The notes beneath the pieces were generated by a model. It had not been told where the DNA came from, ran no database searches, and was given only the letters and a program-made list of their open reading frames with translations. From contig CALYNN010000129.1 in assembly GCA_945221685.1 (NCBI GenBank), forward strand, positions 1 to 5,019: DNA of 5,019 nt. Reading direction: 5' to 3'. Source of the DNA: an uncultured Clostridia bacterium (lineage in GTDB: Bacteria > Bacillota > Clostridia > Oscillospirales > Acutalibacteraceae). Position numbers and translations under genes: made by a program. Every line of letters begins with the position of its first letter. The stretch's first letter is position 1. This document shows positions 1 through 5,019 of this stretch, one piece after another.

Positions 1-186
1 CTGAAAAAATTATTTCACGCTCTGAAACATCCCGAAACTGAAAGAATCTCCGTAACAGTTGATTGCGCTGATTCTGGGGTTATCGGCGTTATCGGCTTTT
101 GTGTTGATGAAAGAGTAAAGCTTGATGAAAATACAAAAACCGTCCTTTCTGTTAAAATTCCTACGGAGGATTTATTAGATGAATAA
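1..186 (+). CDS. tilS: TilS C-terminal end (tRNA(Ile)-lysidine synthase), 5'-truncated by the window
   Basis: Frame 1 is open from the window edge to TAA at 184-186 and gives the last 61 residues of a protein. TilS uses ATP to attach lysine to C34 of the CAU-anticodon tRNA(Ile), which changes both its amino-acid identity and its codon reading to AUA. The fragment resembles the small TilS C-terminal domain. It opens with a LKKLF...PETERI segment (residues 1-16), matching the family's 'LKKLF...IPxxxR' helix and loop. A beta hairpin follows, then a GFCVDERVK...ENTKTVL segment (32-49), matching the typical 'G.R.DER.K.TE.TK.VL' ending. The catalytic N-terminal PP-loop domain lies outside the window, so the call rests on this domain and on position, since tilS commonly sits just upstream of ftsH in Firmicutes. 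The last 8 bases overlap the ftsH start, which suggests co-transcription and translational coupling. In many Firmicutes hpt lies between these genes; here it does not. Confidence 0.78.
   Translation: MKKLFHALKHPETERISVTVDCADSGVIGVIGFCVDERVKLDENTKTVLSVKIPTEDLLDE
165..170 (+). promoter_or_regulatory. Ribosome binding site of ftsH
   Basis: GGAGGA lies inside the 3' end of the upstream gene, 8 bases before the ATG at 179. A second in-frame ATG lies at 188, but it would be 17 bases from this site, which is too far. The spacing therefore supports the start at 179 and an 8-base overlap with the upstream stop codon. Confidence 0.8.
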
Positions 187-2182
187 TATGGCAAAAAATT
201 GGAAATCAATTCTCATATATTTGTTGATTCCTGTTATGCTTATTGCGTCTGTAGCTTTTTATGCCAACCGTCAAACAACGGTTGATGTAAAATATTCGCA
301 GATTGTCAATATGTTCAAGAATGATGAAATAGCCGAATTTACACTTGACCTATCAAGCGGTAATTTGGTTTATAAAACTTTTAAGGACACCAAAACGGAA
401 CAGAAATATTCCGTTCCGAATGTATCTTATTTTCTTGATGATATAAGAGAAAGCGTTGAAGAATATAACAACGCCAATCCGAAAAATCAAATCGTCTATG
501 ACTATAAGGCAGGCACTTCTAATACATGGATGATTAGTATGCTGCCAAGCTTTTTAATGCTTGTCGCGCTGATTGTTTTGACTGTAATAGGCTTTAAGAG
601 AATGAGCGGCGCAATGGCAAACGATACTAACCGAACATTAAGCTTCGGTAAAATAAGAACAAAAAGTCTTGTTGAAGACGAAAAGAGAAAAACAACATTT
701 AAGGATGTTGCAGGTTGCGACGAAGAAAAAGCAGAACTTGAGGAGCTTGTTGAGTTTCTTAAGGATCCCGATAAGTTTACAAAGCTCGGAGCAAGAATCC
801 CCAAGGGCGTGCTTTTGGTTGGCCCTCCCGGTACAGGTAAAACTCTTCTTGCCCGCGCTGTTGCAGGCGAAGCAGGAGCGCCCTTCCTTTCTATTTCAGG
901 ATCCGATTTTGTTGAAATGTATGTTGGTGTAGGTGCTTCCAGAGTAAGAGATTTGTTTGACCAAGCAAAGAAAAAATCTCCTGCAATCGTATTTATTGAT
1001 GAAATTGACGCAGTAGGCAGACATAGAGGTGCCGGAATGGGCGGCGGCCACGACGAAAGAGAACAGACTCTTAATCAGCTTCTTGTTGAAATGGACGGCT
1101 TCGGTGCAAACGAGGGTGTTATCATAATTGCGGCAACAAACAGACCGGATGTTCTTGACCCTGCATTGCTTCGTCCCGGCAGATTTGACAGACAGATAAG
1201 AGTCGGCACTCCCGATACTCAGGGCAGAGAGGATATTCTTAAGGTTCACTCAAAAAATAAGCCTCTTGCTCCTGATGTTGATCTTAAGGAGGTTGCCAAA
1301 AGTACAATCGGCTTCGTTGGTGCTGACCTTGAAAATCTTATGAACGAAGCGGCACTTTTAGCCGCAAGAAGAAATCTTCTTGCAATTACAAATGTTGAAA
1401 TTCAAGAGGCTATGACAAAGGTAATTATGGGTACCGAAAAGAAATCCCATAAATACAGCAAAAAGGCTCTTAAGCTTACTGCCTTCCACGAGGCAGGACA
1501 CGCGGTTGTTTCCTACTATCTTGACAACCACGATCCTGTTCAGGAGGTTTCAATTATTCCTCGAGGAATGGGTGCCGGCGGATATACTATGTATCAACCG
1601 CAGGAGGAAAATTACAGCTCCAAAAAGGAAATGCTTGATTTGATTGTATCAATGCTTGGCGGTAGGGTTGCCGAGGCAATTTCTCTTGATGATATTTCAA
1701 CAGGCGCCTCCAATGATATTGAAAGGGCAACTCAGCTTGCAAGAGATATGGTAACCAAATACGGTATGAGTGAAAATATCGGACCTATCAGCTATGCAGG
1801 TGATAATCAGGAAGTGTTCATCGGCAGGGATTACGGCCATGTTAAAAACTATTCCGAGGAAACCTCCGCTAAAATCGACGAAGAGGTTTCAAGAATTATC
1901 AACGATGCTTATGCTAAAACTGAAGAAATTCTTAAGTCTCACTTTGATAAGCTTGAGCTTGTTGCAAATTCTCTTATCGAAAGAGAAAAAATTGATAAGG
2001 ATGAATTCATTTCACTTATGGAAAAAGGCTTTATTGGCGACGGCTCCGATGAGCCTAATGATGAAGCTGCAAACAGTGAAGAAGACGGCGAAAGCACAAC
2101 CGTTTCCGAAATTTCGGCAGATGATAATGATGTTGCCGAAAATGACGAAAATGTTGATAATTCATCGAACAGCCTTGAATAG
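179..2182 (+). CDS. ftsH: ATP-dependent zinc metalloprotease FtsH
   Basis: FtsH is a membrane-anchored hexameric AAA+ protease that extracts and degrades membrane proteins and some short-lived cytosolic regulators. The 667 residues match the family in order and length. A first membrane helix lies at about 9-28, an extracytoplasmic domain at about 30-115, and a second helix at about 118-139. The AAA+ module carries Walker A GPPGTGKT (215-222), pore loop MYVGVG (247-252), Walker B VFIDE (271-275) and the second region of homology with arginine fingers R332 and R335. The protease domain has HEAGH (437-441) and a probable third zinc ligand D513 in GASND. The pore aromatic is Tyr248, where E. coli has Phe; this is conservative. 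Residues from about 621 to the end form an acidic, Asp/Glu/Asn/Ser-rich tail with no visible motif. The gene overlaps tilS by 8 bases and is followed by a hairpin terminator. The reading frame is intact, so an active enzyme is expected. Confidence 0.98.
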   Translation: MNNMAKNWKSILIYLLIPVMLIASVAFYANRQTTVDVKYSQIVNMFKNDEIAEFTLDLSSGNLVYKTFKDTKTEQKYSVPNVSYFLDDIRESVEEYNNANPKNQIVYDYKAGTSNTWMISMLPSFLMLVALIVLTVIGFKRMSGAMANDTNRTLSFGKIRTKSLVEDEKRKTTFKDVAGCDEEKAELEELVEFLKDPDKFTKLGARIPKGVLLVGPPGTGKTLLARAVAGEAGAPFLSISGSDFVEMYVGVGASRVRDLFDQAKKKSPAIVFIDEIDAVGRHRGAGMGGGHDEREQTLNQLLVEMDGFGANEGVIIIAATNRPDVLDPALLRPGRFDRQIRVGTPDTQGREDILKVHSKNKPLAPDVDLKEVAKSTIGFVGADLENLMNEAALLAARRNLLAITNVEIQEAMTKVIMGTEKKSHKYSKKALKLTAFHEAGHAVVSYYLDNHDPVQEVSIIPRGMGAGGYTMYQPQEENYSSKKEMLDLIVSMLGGRVAEAISLDDISTGASNDIERATQLARDMVTKYGMSENIGPISYAGDNQEVFIGRDYGHVKNYSEETSAKIDEEVSRIINDAYAKTEEILKSHFDKLELVANSLIEREKIDKDEFISLMEKGFIGDGSDEPNDEAANSEEDGESTTVSEISADDNDVAENDENVDNSSNSLE

Positions 2183-2192
2183 TGTATGAATG

Positions 2193-2225
2193 TTAGGCGA
2201 CAGTGCAAAAACTGTCGCCTAATTT
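2193..2225 (+). terminator. Intrinsic terminator-like hairpin after ftsH
   Basis: Ten bases after the ftsH stop codon, 2193-2204 and 2211-2222 form a perfect 12-bp stem (TTAGGCGACAGT with its complement) around the 6-base loop GCAAAA. Only three Ts follow directly, then a T-rich but interrupted stretch, so the tail is weaker than in a textbook terminator and some read-through is possible. No T tract lies on the other side, so it would act only on + strand transcription, ending the tilS-ftsH message. Confidence 0.75.
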
Positions 2226-2234
2226 GTTGCTTGC

Positions 2235-2263
2235 TTGACTTTTTGCACAAGATATTGTATTAT
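2235..2263 (+). promoter_or_regulatory. Sigma-A-type promoter for the topoisomerase operon
   Basis: A -35 box TTGACT (2235-2240, five of six matches) is separated by 17 bases from a -10 box TATTAT (2258-2263, five of six matches). A perfect TATAAT overlaps it three bases downstream (2261-2266), but its spacer would be 20 bases. Transcription would start near 2270, leaving a leader of about 29 bases. The promoter sits directly behind the ftsH hairpin, so the two topoisomerase genes can be transcribed independently of ftsH. No initiation data are available from sequence alone. Confidence 0.7.
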
Positions 2264-2286
2264 AATTCGGAATGTAAGCTTCAAAC

Positions 2287-2291
2287 GGAGG
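2287..2291 (+). promoter_or_regulatory. Ribosome binding site of the topoisomerase B subunit
   Basis: GGAGG is 7 bases upstream of the ATG at 2299, an optimal distance. It supports that start, which also leaves room for the usual short N-terminal extension before the GHKL ATPase fold. Confidence 0.85.
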
Positions 2292-2298
2292 TTAGCAG

Positions 2299-4272
2299 AT
2301 GGCAAAGAAAAAGGATTACGGCAACGACAGTATCGTTCAGCTAAAGGGTGCAGACAGAGTTCGTTTAAGACCCGGAGTTATTTTCGGTTCTAATGACCTT
2401 GAGGGCTGCAAGCACGCTTTATTTGAAATTATTTCTAACTCTGCCGATGAGGCAAGAGCAGGCGTCGGAAATAAAATTATTATTACTCGCTTTCTTGAAG
2501 GCTCTATAGAGGTGCAGGATTTCGGCAGAGGAATTCCTCTTGAATTCAATAAAAAAGAGGGAATAGAAAACTGGAAGCTTGTTTTCTGCGAAATGTACGC
2601 AGGCGGAAAATATGACGAGGACAGCTATCAGTATTCTCTCGGCTTAAACGGTCTCGGTCTTTGCGCTACTCAATATACATCGGAATTTATGGATGCGGAG
2701 GTTCATTCCGGAGGCTTCAAATACACTCTTCATTTTGAAGAGGGCGAAAATATCGGCGGTCTTCATAAGGAGCCATACGATAAAAAGGATACAGGTACCC
2801 GTATAAGATGGAAGCCGGATATTAAGGTTTTTACCGAAATAGATATTCCCGCCGAGCATTTTAAGGATATTATCGAACAGCAGGCGGCGGTTAACAACGG
2901 CGTAAAATTTGTATTTAAAAATCAGATTAACGCTTCTAAATTTGAAACCTTTGAGGCTCAGTATAACGACGGTATTGTTGATTATGTAAAAAAAGAGGCA
3001 GGCAACGATGCCTTTACCTCTATTCAGTATTGGGAGTGTGAAAGAAAGGGCAGAGACAGGGAAGACCTTAATGACTACAAGGTAAAAATTACTGCGGCAA
3101 TGTGCTTCTCTGTTAAAAAACAGCTTAAAAAATATTTTCATAATTCAAGCTATCTTGAGCACGGCGGCTCTCCAGACAAGGCATTCAAAAGCGCATTTGT
3201 AAATCAGATAAACGCTTATCTTAAGGCTAACAACAAATATGCAAAAAATGAAGGTCAGATAAATATTCAGGATATTGAGGACTGTATTATATTTGTTGTT
3301 TCCTCTTTTTCAACTCAAACCTCTTATGAAAACCAAACAAAAAAATCAATAACAAATAAATTCATTCAAGAGGCGATGACTGACTTTTTCCGCAAACAGC
3401 TTGAGGTTTATTTTATCGAAAATAAAATGGATGCTGATAAAATTGCCAACCAGGTGCTTATAAATATGCGCGCAAGAGTTAAGGCGGAAAACACAAGAAA
3501 AACTCTTAAAACCTCGTTGCAGTCAAAAATGGATATGACTAACCGTATTCAAAAATTTGTTGACTGTCGTTCAAAGGATGTAAACGAAAGGGAAGTGTTT
3601 ATAGTAGAGGGTGACTCTGCTCTCGGTGCCTGCAAGCAGGCGAGAGACGCTTCTTTTCAGGCTGTAATTCCCGTAAGGGGTAAAATTCTAAACTGCCTTA
3701 AATCAGACTACGATAAGATTTTCAAAAATGAAATCATTACCGATTTGATAAAGGTTCTCGGTTGCGGTGTCGAGGTGAAAAGCAAGGCGGCAAAGGGATT
3801 ATCTGCATTTGATATGGACAGCCTTCGCTGGTCAAAAATAATGATTTGCACCGATGCCGATGTTGACGGCTTTCAAATAAGAACACTTATTTTAACAATG
3901 ATTTATCGCCTTATGCCAAAGCTTATTGAAGCCGGTAAGGTTTATATTGCCGAATCTCCGCTTTACGAGGTTACCTGCGGCGACCAAACCTATTTTGCGT
4001 ATAACGAAATAGAAATGGATGAAATTAAAGAAGAAATCGGCGATAAAAAATATACCGTTCAGCGTTCAAAGGGTCTTGGTGAAAACGAGGCTGAAATGAT
4101 GGCGCTTACTACTATGAATCCTGCCACAAGGCGTCTTATTAAGGTAATGCCCGATGATGCGGAAAAAACATCACAAATGTTTGACCTGCTTCTCGGCGAC
4201 AATCTTGACGGCAGAAAAGAATATATTGCCGATTACGGTCATCTTTATCTTGATGCCGCAGATGTAAGCTAA
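2299..4272 (+). CDS. parE: Type IIA DNA topoisomerase subunit B, divergent ParE/GyrB family
   Basis: This is the ATPase and metal-binding subunit of an A2B2 enzyme that passes one DNA duplex through another to relax supercoils or unlink chromosomes. The 657 residues are close to Bacillus ParE/GyrB length and lack the large TOPRIM insertion of E. coli GyrB. The GHKL ATPase spans about 15-220: catalytic Glu43 and Asn47 in FEIISNSADEA, Asp74 in QDFGRGIP, Lys104 in AGGK and a G-loop at 113-120. The transducer follows, with switch lysine Lys348 in QTKK. TOPRIM has VEGDSA (436-441, Glu437) and TDADVDG (518-524), then SKGLGE (590-595). Several usually invariant positions differ: VIFG for MYIG, DFGRGIP for DNGRGIP, LGLNGLG for GGLHGVG, and Gln111 where E. 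coli GyrB has Lys110. The A subunit follows 13 bases downstream. ParE rather than GyrB is inferred from the parE-parC-like order and from distance to canonical gyrase motifs; supercoiling activity cannot be judged here. Confidence 0.9.
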   Translation: MAKKKDYGNDSIVQLKGADRVRLRPGVIFGSNDLEGCKHALFEIISNSADEARAGVGNKIIITRFLEGSIEVQDFGRGIPLEFNKKEGIENWKLVFCEMYAGGKYDEDSYQYSLGLNGLGLCATQYTSEFMDAEVHSGGFKYTLHFEEGENIGGLHKEPYDKKDTGTRIRWKPDIKVFTEIDIPAEHFKDIIEQQAAVNNGVKFVFKNQINASKFETFEAQYNDGIVDYVKKEAGNDAFTSIQYWECERKGRDREDLNDYKVKITAAMCFSVKKQLKKYFHNSSYLEHGGSPDKAFKSAFVNQINAYLKANNKYAKNEGQINIQDIEDCIIFVVSSFSTQTSYENQTKKSITNKFIQEAMTDFFRKQLEVYFIENKMDADKIANQVLINMRARVKAENTRKTLKTSLQSKMDMTNRIQKFVDCRSKDVNEREVFIVEGDSALGACKQARDASFQAVIPVRGKILNCLKSDYDKIFKNEIITDLIKVLGCGVEVKSKAAKGLSAFDMDSLRWSKIMICTDADVDGFQIRTLILTMIYRLMPKLIEAGKVYIAESPLYEVTCGDQTYFAYNEIEMDEIKEEIGDKKYTVQRSKGLGENEAEMMALTTMNPATRRLIKVMPDDAEKTSQMFDLLLGDNLDGRKEYIADYGHLYLDAADVS

Positions 4273-4279
4273 GGAGGGG
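4271..4279 (+). promoter_or_regulatory. Ribosome binding site of the topoisomerase A subunit, overlapping the B-subunit stop
   Basis: AAGGAGGGG begins with the last two bases of the B-subunit TAA stop codon. AGGAGG ends 8 bases before a TTG at 4286. This decides the start: the first in-frame ATG is codon 42, already inside the conserved YAMS region, and the ATG at 4317 is out of frame. A ribosome ending on the first gene covers this site, so translational coupling is likely. Confidence 0.85.
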
Positions 4280-4285
4280 ATTATT

Positions 4286-5019
4286 TTGGCTAAAAGAAAA
4301 AAGGAAAAAGAAATAAATGGTAATAGTCCTCTTGCAGATAATGTTCATATCAAAGGCGCAGGTCTTATTCAAAATGAAGGTATAACAGATACCCTTAAGG
4401 GAAACTATATGCCTTACGCTATGAGCGTTATTCTTTCCAGAGCAATACCCGAAATAGACGGACTTAAGCCCTCCCACAGAAAGCTCTTATATACAATGTA
4501 TCTTATGGGGCTTTTACAGGACGGCACAATAAAAAGCGCAAATATCGTCGGCAGAACGATGCAGCTTAACCCTCACGGAGACGCAGCTATTTATGACACA
4601 ATGGTAAGACTGTCAAGAGGCAATGAGGCCTTGCTTTATCCTTATGTTGAGTCAAAGGGTAATTTCGGTAAAGCATACAGCAGAAATATGATGTATGCCG
4701 CCTCCCGTTACACAGAGGCAAAGCTCGCACCGATTTGCCACGAGCTTTTTGACGATATTAAGCTTGATACTGTTGATTTTGTTGATAACTACGATAACAC
4801 TATGAAGGAGCCTACACTGCTTCCTGTTACATTTCCGACTGTTTTGTGTAATGTAACAACGGGAATTGCGGTAGGTATGGCGTCTTCAATCGCTTCCTTT
4901 AATTTAAGAGAAATCTGCGAAACAACTATAGCACTTATGAAAAATCCCGAGCACATTATCAGCGACACTCTTATAGCTCCTGATTTTGTTGGCGGCGGTT
5001 ATTTCCTTTACGATAAGGC
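4286..5019 (+). CDS. parC: Type IIA DNA topoisomerase subunit A, divergent ParC/GyrA family, 3'-truncated by the window
   Basis: This is the breakage-reunion subunit, which makes the transient double-strand break through a tyrosyl-DNA bond. A TTG start is used, and 244 codons are visible without a stop. After a basic, Lys-rich N-terminus (residues 2-9), the winged-helix domain carries YAMSVILSRAIPEIDGLKP (44-62), SHRK (63-66), KSANIVG (83-89), the quinolone-region helix NPHGDAAIYDTMVRL (95-109), KGNFG (124-128) and active-site Tyr142 in SRYTEAKL (140-147). TVDFVDNYD (162-170) and GIAVGMAS (193-200) lead into the tower. Compared with E. coli GyrA, Arg38 of 'VRDGLKP' is missing, Arg47 is Lys66, His78 is Asn95, and Ser83 is Ala100; Asp87 is kept as Asp104. 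The coiled-coil gate and the C-terminal beta-propeller, which would separate gyrase from topo IV, lie beyond the window. The gene forms an operon with the B subunit. Family membership is clear; the ParC label is an inference. Confidence 0.9.
   Translation, partial: MAKRKKEKEINGNSPLADNVHIKGAGLIQNEGITDTLKGNYMPYAMSVILSRAIPEIDGLKPSHRKLLYTMYLMGLLQDGTIKSANIVGRTMQLNPHGDAAIYDTMVRLSRGNEALLYPYVESKGNFGKAYSRNMMYAASRYTEAKLAPICHELFDDIKLDTVDFVDNYDNTMKEPTLLPVTFPTVLCNVTTGIAVGMASSIASFNLREICETTIALMKNPEHIISDTLIAPDFVGGGYFLYDK

Noticed and set aside
104..132. Possible internal promoter before ftsH (TTGATG, 17 bases, GAAAAT)
   Set aside because: The -10 match is poor and it lies within conserved tilS coding sequence; matches of this quality are expected by chance in A/T-rich DNA.
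15..209. Antisense open frame across the tilS-ftsH junction
   Set aside because: It lies opposite two well-supported genes, has Ser/Thr-rich composition typical of the complement of their codons, and has no convincing ribosome binding site.
502..804. Antisense open frame inside ftsH
   Set aside because: It overlaps highly conserved FtsH coding sequence and shows no recognisable domain; its Ser/Leu-rich runs mirror Glu/Lys codons on the other strand.
896..1249. 117-codon antisense open frame opposite the FtsH AAA+ core
   Set aside because: It is antisense to the most conserved part of FtsH; no family resemblance and no start signals were seen.
1770..2189. 139-codon frame on the + strand in another phase of ftsH
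   Set aside because: It is very Lys/Leu/Ser-rich without domain structure, and it sits fully within the intact FtsH frame, whose residues match the family here.
2247..2258. Small dyad ACAA-N4-TTGT between the -35 and -10 boxes, as a possible operator
   Set aside because: Each arm is only 4 bases and the centre is not symmetrical; this is too weak to call a repressor site without conservation data.
2644..3141. 165-codon antisense open frame opposite the topoisomerase B subunit
   Set aside because: Its length is tempting, but it contains no recognisable domain, and the + strand frame is a clear GHKL ATPase/transducer.
4139..4477. Antisense open frame spanning the parE-parC junction
   Set aside because: It covers the operon junction with its strong ribosome binding site and the conserved N-terminus of the A subunit; its own sequence has no recognisable features.

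Overview
The window looks like chromosomal housekeeping sequence from a low-to-moderate G+C member of the Firmicutes, most likely the Clostridia (Oscillospiraceae/Lachnospiraceae-like). The reasons are strong AGGAGG-type ribosome binding sites, AGA-rich arginine and CTT-rich leucine codon use, a TTG start, a tilS-ftsH junction, and a divergent type IIA topoisomerase pair of a kind I associate with Clostridia. Genus or species cannot be set from the sequence. All genes are on the + strand and very tightly packed. No stretch of more than about 120 bases lacks a gene.

Layout. Positions 1-186 hold the last 61 codons of a gene whose product matches the C-terminal domain of tRNA(Ile)-lysidine synthase (TilS). 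Its stop codon lies inside the start of ftsH (179-2182), a complete 667-residue membrane-anchored AAA+ zinc protease with every catalytic motif intact and an unusually acidic C-terminal tail. The 116-base gap 2183-2298 holds a perfect 12-bp terminator-like hairpin, followed within a few bases by a sigma-A-type promoter. A 9-base arm of the hairpin region can also pair with the promoter spacer.

A two-gene operon for a type IIA DNA topoisomerase follows. The first gene (2299-4272) encodes the ATPase/TOPRIM B subunit (ParE/GyrB family, 657 residues). The second, starting at a TTG codon at 4286 and cut by the window end, encodes the breakage-reunion A subunit (ParC/GyrA family). The Shine-Dalgarno of the second gene overlaps the stop codon of the first, so the two are probably translationally coupled. 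The subunits would form an A2B2 enzyme. Both are full of substitutions in motifs that are nearly invariant in ordinary gyrase and topo IV, although the core catalytic residues remain (Glu43, Lys348, Glu437 and the DxDxD of TOPRIM; active-site Tyr142). This suggests a paralogous lineage, probably coexisting with a canonical gyrBA elsewhere in the genome.

No mobile element, CRISPR array, RNA gene or clearly undescribed system was found. The items most worth a second look are the divergent drug- and nucleotide-binding residues of the topoisomerase pair and the overlapping hairpin/promoter structure in the gap.
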